A stretch of 52,091 nucleotides of DNA from positions 964 to 53,054 of the forward strand of contig NZ_AUCJ01000013.1 of NCBI RefSeq assembly GCF_000429705.1, read 5' to 3'. This DNA is from Alteribacter aurantiacus DSM 18675. Lineage in GTDB: Bacteria; Bacillota; Bacilli; Bacillales; Salisediminibacteriaceae. The notes beneath the pieces are model-generated. The model ran no database searches and was not told where the DNA came from. It saw nothing but the letters and a program-made list of their open reading frames with translations. How positions within the stretch are numbered: position 1 is the first letter of the stretch; every line of letters starts with the position of its first letter. Of the stretch, positions 35,163 to 41,452 are shown one piece after another. Position numbers and translations under genes: made by a program.

Positions 35163-35255
35163 TTATTTTGAAAATACCCAAACCCAATATAACGAGCCGG
35201 CTATAAATCCAATAATGGTCAACAAAATAAATAATTGAATATTCTTTTTACGCAT
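35163..35255 (-). CDS. Putative 30-aa single-span membrane peptide
   Basis: ATG at 35255 to TAA at 35163. It starts MRKKNIQLFILLTIIGFIAG and ends with SLYWVWVFSK: a positively charged N-terminus, one hydrophobic segment (~6-27) and an aromatic end, which favours an N-in, C-out topology. AGGAAGG and GGAAAAGGG lie upstream as possible ribosome binding sites. It is 75 nt upstream of sigX, on the same strand and before the SigX promoter. I do not recognise the family; coding status rests on the reading frame's composition and the ribosome binding site. Confidence 0.5.
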   Translation of the reverse strand: MRKKNIQLFILLTIIGFIAGSLYWVWVFSK

Positions 35256-35347
35256 ACCCTTTTCCGCCTTCCTACATTAAAAAATACGATACTCGTTATT
35301 ATACCAAACGATATTTTAAGAGGACAGGCTAGCCTTTTAATAACCAT

Positions 35348-35387
35348 AAAAAAAGAGGTTGATCCAAGTCGTAATGGATCAACCTCC
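35348..35387 (-). terminator. Terminator after the ugpQ remnant
   Basis: AGGTTGATCC-10 nt-GGATCAACCT perfect stem followed by TCTTTTTTT on the minus strand. Confidence 0.88.
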
Positions 35388-35422
35388 CATGAACGTTTGA
35401 GGCACTCTTTTCTGTTATTTTC

Positions 35423-35725
35423 TCACTGTCCCTCTCGTATGCGAATCGCAAGCTCGGGATCATCAGTGATCACTCCGGCTACAGGCAAGCTCAAAAAGTA
35501 TGCAAGCCACTTCGGATCGTTTACCGTATAAGGACGAACAGGAATTCCTTTAGACTCCATCTCTTCTATTTCTTCTGTCGTAAACATTGGGAAATAGTAA
35601 TGAAAACTGTCGAACCCATGTCGCTTTATATAATCAACCGTATCCAAAAGCGTTCCGTGCACGAGGGCCGCTCGCTCCACCTCAGGTGCAACTCTCTTTA
35701 TCTTCTCCAGTGCCATATGATCAAA
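35423..35725 (-). pseudogene. ugpQ: Glycerophosphodiester phosphodiesterase, C-terminal remnant
   Basis: About 100 codons match only the C-terminal part of the GDPD/UgpQ TIM barrel (FDHMALEKIKRVAPE, then GFDSFHYYFPMFTTEEIEE, and the final VRPYTVND...GVITDDPELA). The catalytic N-terminal half (~140 residues with HRG) is missing. Similarity begins at the TTT GAT CAT ATG at 35725, immediately after the ugpC remnant. An ATG at 35716 could allow a 97-aa product but it would lack the active site. The terminator behind it is intact. Confidence 0.85.
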
Positions 35726-35919
35726 GCCGTTTACTCATCTTTTTTACCTTTAATCCAAAAATGATATTCTCTGCTTCGAAGTAATGTACTCTTCCCGCAC
35801 CCCGAAGGACCGACCAAAATAAAGAATTCACCATCTTCTATTCTTACGTTCACGTCATCTACAGCGAACGACTGATGATCATAGCTTTTAGACAGGTGAA
35901 CTAAATCAATTTGTTTCAT
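35721..35919 (-). pseudogene. ugpC: UgpC/MalK-type ABC ATPase, N-terminal remnant with internal deletion and frameshift
   Basis: The ATG at 35919 (GAGGAGG upstream) gives MKQIDLVHLSKSYDHQSFAVD and Walker A GPSGCGKSTLL, then the frame runs into a stop at 35731. In another frame, 35721-35774 reads AENIIFGLKVKKMSKR, which belongs about 45 residues further on in MalK-family proteins. So an internal out-of-frame deletion joined the Walker A region to the post-Q-loop segment, and a second junction joins this to the 3' end of ugpQ. The order ugpC-ugpQ suggests decay of a glycerol-3-phosphate/glycerophosphodiester uptake operon. Confidence 0.85.
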
Positions 35920-36187
35920 ACTGTATCCTCCTCACTATCGCAATTCCTCCCCTATACTAGCAGTCATATATTGACCGAATATGTAGGTTGTGTAGTCGTT
36001 TTGTGTATTTCTTTTCGACCTGTTCACGTTCTACGCTTTCAATTTACAAACCGATTTCTTATGTAGGGAATGTAAACGATATTATTTTTCCATATCAAAT
36101 AGTCACAGGAGAAGGTGCGTGCCTCCCGTGACTTTCGACATGTTTTCGCATTTTTTTCAGAAAATATGAAAGAAGATGTGATAATCT
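35920..36187. other. Intergenic stretch with one hairpin
   Basis: An imperfect stem-loop AGTCACAGGAG/CTCCCGTGACT lies at 36101-36133. No gene was recognised. It separates the divergent ugpC remnant and the GerMN lipoprotein gene. Confidence 0.4.
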
Positions 36188-36213
36188 TGTAACGGATTTG
36201 AAAAGGAAACGAC
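36188..36213 (+). promoter_or_regulatory. ECF (SigX-type) promoter of the GerMN lipoprotein gene
   Basis: TGTAAC (36188-36193), 16-nt spacer, CGAC (36210-36213), 37 nt before the start codon. It has the same boxes and spacing as the sigX promoter. Confidence 0.8.
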
Positions 36214-36250
36214 TAACTCAATAACCAAAAAGATGAAAGAAGGGGTCATT

Positions 36251-36991
36251 ATGAAGAGAGCAAAATGGTTGTTTGTGACGTTAAGTGCAACATTAGTCTT
36301 GGCTGCATGCGGTCAGGGGGAAACCGACGAGGATGTATCTGGAACAGATGGAGACTCTGCAGAAGAAGTGGTAGAAGATGACGTAGAGGACGGCGACGAA
36401 GAAGAAAGTGCCGACGATGAAGCAGAAGACACAGAGGTTGAAGAAGCGACTGAAGAAGACGACGCTACGGAAGATGAGGCTACCGAAGAAGAGGAAGAAG
36501 CCACAGAAGAGGACGCTTCTACTGAAGACGAAGCTACTGAGGAAGAAGCGGCTGAAGAAGAGGAGGTTGCAGTCTTGAACGGCGTAACTTACTACTACAG
36601 TGACGATCAATTAATGGATACGTACCGCGTGTCCACAAGCGACTCCGTAACGATGGACGAGGCAGGAGCAAAGGAAGTTGTTCAAACGTGGATTAATGGG
36701 CCTGAGAAAGACGGGTTGATGGGCCTTTTACCAAGTAACGTATCGGTTCAAAGTGTTGAGTTTTCTGATGGTGTTGCCCATGTCTCATTCTCTTCAAACA
36801 TCAAGGAAACAAACCTTGGTTCTTCAGGAGAATTGATGTTCACTGAACAACTATCACTCTTAATGACTCAGTTTGGATATGACCGCACTCAGTTGCTTAT
36901 TGATGGTAACGTGCCTAATGAATTTCTCGGTCACATGGATGTAAGTGAACCATTCCAAGCACCTTCATCGGCTGAATACAGCGAATATTAA
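36251..36991 (+). CDS. GerMN-domain lipoprotein with acidic Glu/Asp/Thr linker
   Basis: 246 aa from the ATG at 36251 (GAAGGGG upstream; an earlier in-frame ATG at 36233 precedes the ribosome binding site). The signal peptide ends in LAAC (Cys20). Residues ~22-105 are almost entirely Asp, Glu, Ala, Ser and Thr, with TEE/ATEDE repeats. The C-terminal ~130 residues form a GerMN domain (VSTSDSVTMDEAGAKEVVQ, GVAHVSFSSN, EQLSLLMTQFG). The domain occurs in spore germination lipoprotein GerM and in RsiX. The promoter suggests SigX control; the function is unknown, perhaps cell-wall binding or scaffolding. Confidence 0.85.
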   Translation: MKRAKWLFVTLSATLVLAACGQGETDEDVSGTDGDSAEEVVEDDVEDGDEEESADDEAEDTEVEEATEEDDATEDEATEEEEEATEEDASTEDEATEEEAAEEEEVAVLNGVTYYYSDDQLMDTYRVSTSDSVTMDEAGAKEVVQTWINGPEKDGLMGLLPSNVSVQSVEFSDGVAHVSFSSNIKETNLGSSGELMFTEQLSLLMTQFGYDRTQLLIDGNVPNEFLGHMDVSEPFQAPSSAEYSEY

Positions 36992-37006
36992 AGGAAGCCA
37001 AAAGTG

Positions 37007-37033
37007 CCGCACTCACCTGAGTGCGGTTTTTTT
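37007..37033 (+). terminator. Terminator of the GerMN lipoprotein gene
   Basis: CCGCACTC-ACCT-GAGTGCGG followed by seven Ts. Confidence 0.95.
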
Positions 37034-37093
37034 GTAGCTATTTCGCTATAATAGAGTCAGAACATTCACGAAACACAGAAAGGGAGATCATTC

Positions 37094-37648
37094 ATGCTTA
37101 AAAGTACAGATCAAACAATCATGCACAGTTACCCAGGTCTCGTCGCCTTAGTAACAGCTAAATATGAAGACACTCAAAATATAATGGCTGCCGGCTGGCA
37201 TTCGTATATTTCGTTCGATCCACCGATATATGGTGTGGCAGTGGCAGAAGAACGGTTTACCCATCACCTCATGAAGGCTTCTGGCAGTTTCGCTATTAAC
37301 TTTGTGCCTGCGGAGTACGCCAGGTACATCGATGGAGCGGGCAAGAAGTCAGGAAGAGACGGCGATAAGTTTGAGGCATTGGGCATTGAATGGAAACCCG
37401 GGGAAACGATTGAAGCCCCTATTTTAAAAGAAGCGTATGTGGCCTATGAATGCAAGATTATGGACGTAAACCGCTACGGAGATCATGACTGGTTTGTTGG
37501 GGAAATGACGTGTTTTCACCGAGACGATTCGAAATTTGGAGCCGACAGACTACCTGACTTTGAAAAAGTAAATCTCCCTCTCTACCTCGGTCGATCACAA
37601 TATTTGATTGCTGACAAAAAAACGAGCACGCTCAAGCTGGAGAAGTAA
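37094..37648 (+). CDS. Flavin reductase-like, FMN-binding split-barrel protein
   Basis: 184 aa of the flavin_reduct family (flavoredoxin/NADH:FMN oxidoreductase-like): LVALVTAKYEDTQNIMAAGWHSYISFDPPIYGVAV (cited in parts: NIMAAGWHSY, SFDPP) near the N-terminus and FAINFVPAEYA at ~75. The fold binds FMN; the actual substrate cannot be told from sequence. The ribosome binding site is AAAGGGAG. It is transcribed alone between a strong terminator and a dispersed repeat. Confidence 0.8.
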   Translation: MLKSTDQTIMHSYPGLVALVTAKYEDTQNIMAAGWHSYISFDPPIYGVAVAEERFTHHLMKASGSFAINFVPAEYARYIDGAGKKSGRDGDKFEALGIEWKPGETIEAPILKEAYVAYECKIMDVNRYGDHDWFVGEMTCFHRDDSKFGADRLPDFEKVNLPLYLGRSQYLIADKKTSTLKLEK

Positions 37649-37659
37649 ACGGGGAGATT

Positions 37660-37703
37660 GGTGCCAGGCGCTGTGTGAAGAAACGCACGTGGTGCCTGAC
37701 ACC
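37660..37703. repeat. Dispersed GGTGCC(A/T)G(A/G)C dyad pair
   Basis: GGTGCCAGGCGC (37660-37671) and GGTGCCTGACACC (37691-37703) can pair with each other. It is in the space between the flavin reductase-like gene and cadA, where it may serve as a 3' structure for both. Related copies are at 40297-40342 and 43798-43811. Confidence 0.7.
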
Positions 37704-37732
37704 ATGTGAGAAGTTGAACACAGTGCCTTTTG

Positions 37733-39841
37733 TTATCTGTTCTTTAATAACCTTAAACTATTTAACGTTACTAGAAGCGTGGCGCCGATGTCTGCGAAGA
37801 TGGCAATCCATAAGGTAAGTAAGCCAAAGGGGATAAGCATAAGGGCCGCCATTTTCAACACGAATGAGAAGATGATGTTTTGTTTTATGATTCTCATCGT
37901 TTTTCTACTGAGGCTAATCATATAGCCTACTTTTGAAAGGTCATCCCCCATAAGAGAAATGTCCGCCGTTTCCAAAGCGGCGTCTGTCCCGCCCTTCCCC
38001 ATTGCGATCGAAATGTTAGCCGCAGCCAGTGCCGGAGCATCGTTTACACCATCTCCAACCATCCCTACTCTGAATCCCTCTTTTTGAAGTTGCTTCACAA
38101 TCGTAAGCTTCTCTTCAGGCAAGAGTCTTGCCCGCACGTCGGTTATTCCAGCTTGGTTTCCGGTTGCCTTTGCGGTTTGAAGATGGTCTCCTGTAAGCAT
38201 GACGATTTTTTTCAATCCGAGAGATTTTAGTTCTTGAACCGCTTGTTTTGCCCTGTCCTTTACCTCATCTTGCAAAGCTAGAAATCCGAGAATTTTGTTA
38301 TCGGTACCGACTACAATAAGGGTGTTTCCGGCTTCGAGTAACCGTTCCCCTTGTTTTTTAACCTGCTCATCGTAAAGTCCTGGATAGGTTTCCATTACAT
38401 ACTCGGGGCTTGAAGCGAAGGATTCCACCCCTTTGACGACACCACGGATCCCCCGTCCTGGAAGGTTTTCCAATTGTTCAACGTCTATATCAGACTTAGA
38501 GAAATCTCGTTCCTTCGTGTAACGTACAACCGCTTTTCCAATGGGGTGTGTGGAATATTGCTCTAAAGCCTGTGCAACAACGAGCATCTCACTTTCCTCT
38601 ACAAACGACACGACCTCCGTCACCACAGGCGCCCCTTTCGTTAACGTCCCTGTTTTATCAAACGCGATCGCCGTCATATTACCCGCTTGCTCTAAGTGAA
38701 GGCCACCTTTTATGAGAATCCCTTGATTAGCACTATGACCAATGGCGGTCACAATGGCTACTGGTGTTGAAATAATGAGTGCGCACGGACAACCAACAAC
38801 GAGTGTGGCCAGGCCAAGGTAGATCCATTGGCTCCATTCCCCTTGAAACACAATCGGCGGGATCGTGGCTACCAATAAAGCGAGTACCATAATCGCGGGG
38901 GTATACACCTTTGCAAAGCGGTCAATAAACTGCTGTGCCGGTGCTTTTTCTTGCTGTGCTTCTTCCACTAGATGAATGATCTTTGCTAATGCTGTCTCCT
39001 CTGGTCTTTTTGTTACTTTCATCTTTAAAAGTCCATCTTCATTTAATGTTCCGGCAAAAACGTTGTCTCCTGTTTTTTTATAAGCAGGCATACTTTCGCC
39101 GGTGATCGGGGCCTCATTCACAGTGGACGCGCCTTCAATCACCGTTCCGTCCACGGGTATTTTCTCTCCAGGCTTGACGATCAAAACGTCAGACAACTGA
39201 ACGTCTTTTACTGGAATAGTCACCCTTTGATCTCCTTGGATCATCGTGGTGTAACGGGGTGCCAGATCGATGAGATTTCGCAGGGATTTCCTCGCTTTGT
39301 CCATCGAGTAACTCTCTAGCGCTTCACTGATGGCAAACAATACGACCACCACAGCCGCTTCCCCCCACTCCCCAATGAAGGCAGCCCCGATAATGGCAAC
39401 TGTCATCAATGTACGCATCGTAAACTCGAGTTTCACAAGGTTTTTGAGCCCTTGCCAAAACAAGCGGTAGCCGCCGATTACGATTGCAGAAATAAATAGG
39501 GCCAAAGTAAATGGATGGTATTCGCCCAGCTGAAACAAGAAAACCCAACCTGCAATCGTGAGAAGAGAAGCAACGCTGACTCGGACGTTTTTTCCTTTTT
39601 TCCAAAATGGCGTCGTTTCTTCTTCCAAGCCATACTCTGCTTTCTTGATCCGTAAATCCTCAAAAGAGCCGGCCTCTTCTATCTCTTGAACCGAGGCTTC
39701 ACCTTCCACCACAATTTTACTTGCTGCAAAATTGACTTTTGCACTGGTCACTCCTTTTATGCTCTGAACGTTTCGCTCGAACTGCGTTGCACAATTCGCA
39801 CACGTAAACCCACGAACGACGTACTCTTCTCGTTTAGTCAT
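37733..39841 (-). CDS. cadA: Cadmium/zinc/lead-exporting P1B-type ATPase CadA
   Basis: 702 aa from the ATG at 39841 (GGAAGGAAAA upstream); another in-frame ATG at 39862 would lengthen it by 7. It has one N-terminal HMA domain with FTCANCATQFE, eight membrane helices, the ion-binding CPC in VGCPCALI, phosphorylation DKTGTLTKG, the HP locus STHPIGKA and GDGVNDAPAL. This is the Zn/Cd/Pb (P1B-2) type. It overlaps the 3' end of cadC by 8 nt, so the two form a cadC-cadA operon controlled by the operators at 40225-40285. Confidence 0.95.
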   Translation of the reverse strand: MTKREEYVVRGFTCANCATQFERNVQSIKGVTSAKVNFAASKIVVEGEASVQEIEEAGSFEDLRIKKAEYGLEEETTPFWKKGKNVRVSVASLLTIAGWVFLFQLGEYHPFTLALFISAIVIGGYRLFWQGLKNLVKLEFTMRTLMTVAIIGAAFIGEWGEAAVVVVLFAISEALESYSMDKARKSLRNLIDLAPRYTTMIQGDQRVTIPVKDVQLSDVLIVKPGEKIPVDGTVIEGASTVNEAPITGESMPAYKKTGDNVFAGTLNEDGLLKMKVTKRPEETALAKIIHLVEEAQQEKAPAQQFIDRFAKVYTPAIMVLALLVATIPPIVFQGEWSQWIYLGLATLVVGCPCALIISTPVAIVTAIGHSANQGILIKGGLHLEQAGNMTAIAFDKTGTLTKGAPVVTEVVSFVEESEMLVVAQALEQYSTHPIGKAVVRYTKERDFSKSDIDVEQLENLPGRGIRGVVKGVESFASSPEYVMETYPGLYDEQVKKQGERLLEAGNTLIVVGTDNKILGFLALQDEVKDRAKQAVQELKSLGLKKIVMLTGDHLQTAKATGNQAGITDVRARLLPEEKLTIVKQLQKEGFRVGMVGDGVNDAPALAAANISIAMGKGGTDAALETADISLMGDDLSKVGYMISLSRKTMRIIKQNIIFSFVLKMAALMLIPFGLLTLWIAIFADIGATLLVTLNSLRLLKNR

Positions 39842-40202
39842 CACTTTTTCCTTCCCGCTCATGAATCATGGCGAGTGTAATCACGTCCTTCACGTGGTCA
39901 TCGTCCAAGCTGTAAAAAACGAGCTTTCCTTCTTTTCGGTATTTCACAAGTCCTTGTTTGTGCAACGTACGAAGATGATGGGACGCGGTCGCAGTGGAGG
40001 CATCTAGCAGATTTGCTACGTCACACACACACAATTCCTCTGTTAATGTTAATGCGTAACAAGCGGTAAATCGTTTTTCGTCTGCCAACACCTTAAAGAT
40101 TCGGCTCGTCTTTTTCATGTCATGCTCATTGATTTGTTTTGTTAACGATTCAACCTTCTCTTGATCAAACGTATAAGCTTCACATATGTCTGTTTGCTTC
40201 AT
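39834..40202 (-). CDS. cadC: CadC-type ArsR/SmtB metal-responsive repressor
   Basis: 122 aa winged helix repressor. It keeps Cys7 (TDICEAY) and the ELCVCDVANLL metal site with Cys58 and Cys60, numbered as in pI258 CadC; the fourth CadC ligand (Cys11) is Thr here. The recognition helix is ASTATASHHLRTLHKQGLV. It should leave DNA on binding Cd, Pb or Zn. Two palindromes that fit CadC/CzrA-like operators cover the promoter. Confidence 0.94.
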   Translation of the reverse strand: MKQTDICEAYTFDQEKVESLTKQINEHDMKKTSRIFKVLADEKRFTACYALTLTEELCVCDVANLLDASTATASHHLRTLHKQGLVKYRKEGKLVFYSLDDDHVKDVITLAMIHEREGKSDD

Positions 40203-40224
40203 TCTCCCTCACCCCTATAGCCAG

Positions 40225-40250
40225 TATATTCAAACCTTTATTTGAATATA
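40225..40250 (-). promoter_or_regulatory. CadC operator O1, overlapping the -10 box
   Basis: Perfect 10-bp palindrome TATATTCAAA-6 nt-TTTGAATATA. The minus-strand -10 (TATATT, 40245-40250) lies inside it. The TCAAA-N6-TTTGA core is as in known cad operators. Confidence 0.85.
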
Positions 40251-40273
40251 CTTTAAATCAAGCAAATAATCAA
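40245..40273 (-). promoter_or_regulatory. Promoter of cadC-cadA
   Basis: Minus strand TTGATT (40268-40273), 17-nt spacer, TATATT (40245-40250). The -10 is in O1 and the -35 in O2. Confidence 0.78.
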
Positions 40274-40285
40274 ACGAATGTTTGA
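40270..40285 (-). promoter_or_regulatory. CadC operator O2, overlapping the -35 box
   Basis: TCAAAC-GAAT-GTTTGA, perfect dyad of the same TCAAA/TTTGA family, about 40 bp (four turns) from O1. Confidence 0.72.
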
Positions 40286-40296
40286 ATGAGTTTTGA

Positions 40297-40342
40297 TGGT
40301 GCCTGACCCTGTGTGCACAGCTGAACACAGGGTCAGGCACCA
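40297..40342. repeat. Perfect 18-bp inverted repeat of the GGTGCCTGACCC family
   Basis: TGGTGCCTGACCCTGTGT-10 nt-ACACAGGGTCAGGCACCA. It lies between the cadC operators and the next gene. The loop contains the GTGCAC-like GCACAGCTGA. There is no U tract. Confidence 0.85.
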
Positions 40343-40414
40343 CGTGAACAGGTGAGCAAAATACCGCCTGTACTATTTCTCTGTTTCAGTGAATAAAGGT
40401 CAGTATACGATCAA

Positions 40415-40429
40415 ACCGGTAGGGGGTAT
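40415..40429 (+). promoter_or_regulatory. CsoR-like motif or extended ribosome binding site before the Met/His-rich gene
   Basis: ACCGGTAGGGGGTAT; its complement ATACCCCCTACCGGT resembles the copA and 45403 motifs. The GGGGG is also spaced correctly as a ribosome binding site for the ATG at 40437, so an operator role is uncertain. Confidence 0.4.
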
Positions 40430-40436
40430 TCGTGAG

Positions 40437-41015
40437 ATGATTTTGCTGTTTTTACTTGTTCCACTTGGACTGTTTGTATATAGTCACTGGAAGTACGGGG
40501 ATGCTCTTTCTTTGATGGAGCAAATGATGAACGTCATGGCCATCGCCATGTTAGTGGGGGTTGCTACAGGCTTTTACTTTGGAGGCCTTTTTCACGGGAC
40601 ATTTACCCACTCTCTGGTGGCATCCGTTGTTGTCGCTGCTATCTTGGGTATGATCTTGGGATTCCCATTCAAAGGTCTTCCCGTCATTGAAGGACTGTTT
40701 TCAGGGGCGATGGCGGGGATGATGGGGGCCATGACAGCGGAGATGTTGCCACTGTCATTCGTTTCAACGACGGTTGTTCTTTTGCTGATGGTTTCTGTAA
40801 CGGCTATCCTTTGGACTGCCCAGAGAACCATAAGGGAACATGCGTTGTCACAAAACAAAACAAGCCACGCATATAACTACACGTGGCTTGTCTTCTCTCT
40901 TGTTTATTTAGGGTTTTCATTTATGGTGATGATCACAGCGCCTGTTTATGTGGAACCAGGTGGACATCAACCACCAGTTGAATCTCATCACCAAAATCAC
41001 TCTCATACCCCGTAA
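40437..41015 (+). CDS. Met- and His-rich multi-span membrane protein, probable metal handling
   Basis: 192 aa from the ATG at 40437 with AGGGGGT as ribosome binding site; an in-frame GTG at 40389 has none. About five membrane helices. A central helix is strikingly methionine- and glycine-rich (FSGAMAGMMGAMTAEM, ~residues 88-103), and the C-terminus is His-rich (GGHQPPVESHHQNHSHTP), features often seen in copper-handling membrane proteins. I do not recognise a named family. Its location between cadCA and copA, and a CsoR-like motif at its start, support a metal role by inference. Confidence 0.7.
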   Translation: MILLFLLVPLGLFVYSHWKYGDALSLMEQMMNVMAIAMLVGVATGFYFGGLFHGTFTHSLVASVVVAAILGMILGFPFKGLPVIEGLFSGAMAGMMGAMTAEMLPLSFVSTTVVLLLMVSVTAILWTAQRTIREHALSQNKTSHAYNYTWLVFSLVYLGFSFMVMITAPVYVEPGGHQPPVESHHQNHSHTP

Positions 41016-41024
41016 CCCATCAAC

Positions 41025-41372
41025 CTAAACCTTTTCGAGTAGGAGTTCACAAAATTGTGCGGGGTCAGACCCCACCAAGATGCGAAGCGGTTCGCCGGAG
41101 GTAAGGGTGAGCTGATCTCGTATTTCTTTTGGCATATAAAATGAACCGTTTTCGTTGATGTGACTTTGAATATCTAGTGTTTCATCTATGCTTTTCGTTG
41201 ATAGTAGGATGCTTTTATTATCGACCACGAGAATGATGGTATCCATTGGACTTAATCCAAGTTTCTCTCGTAGTTTTTTTGGAATTGTAACGGCGAATGC
41301 CTTATTCATTTTACATGTCCGGTTCGTATCGACCCACTCTTGAGAGGATTTAACACAAGAATCTGTTCCCAT
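41025..41372 (-). CDS. AbrB/SpoVT-fold protein with two swapped-hairpin motifs
   Basis: 115 aa from the ATG at 41372 (AGGGGGT upstream); a longer frame to 41423 lacks a ribosome binding site. Two AbrB-like segments are visible: FAVTIPKKLREKLGLSPMD (~26-44) and GSFYMPKEIRDQLTLTSGE (~75-93), so one chain could carry a full pseudo-dimeric DNA-binding unit. Three cysteines (6, 20 and ~108) might sense metal or redox state. The last ~17 codons include a copy of the dispersed CACAA...GACCCC repeat, so the C-terminus may have been replaced by repeat DNA. It converges with the Met/His-rich gene. Confidence 0.72.
   Translation of the reverse strand: MGTDSCVKSSQEWVDTNRTCKMNKAFAVTIPKKLREKLGLSPMDTIILVVDNKSILLSTKSIDETLDIQSHINENGSFYMPKEIRDQLTLTSGEPLRILVGSDPAQFCELLLEKV
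41048..41073. repeat. Dispersed 26-bp dyad repeat, copy 2 (inside a coding sequence)
   Basis: CACAAAATTGTG followed by CGGGGTCAGACCCC, with two differences from 2355-2380. Here it encodes the GSDPAQFCE part of the AbrB-like protein. Confidence 0.75.
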
Positions 41373-41378
41373 TTTAGG

Positions 41379-41395
41379 ATACCCCCTTATGTGTC
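41379..41395 (-). promoter_or_regulatory. Half-site of CsoR-like motif before the AbrB-like gene
   Basis: ATACCCCCTTATGTGTC on the plus strand: the TACCCCC half agrees with the copA operator but the other half (GTGT) is weak. On the minus strand the GGGGG is well placed as the ribosome binding site, which may be its only role. Confidence 0.3.
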
Positions 41396-41452
41396 TTTTT
41401 CCAAAATGAACGATGTTAAACATTTCTAACCGTAATAGAGCTACTCAATGAC

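Noticed and set aside
36293..36610. Ser/Val-rich or Phe-rich open frames antisense to the GerMN lipoprotein
   Set aside because: They are complements of the GAA/GAC-rich acidic linker codons; low complexity and no start signals.
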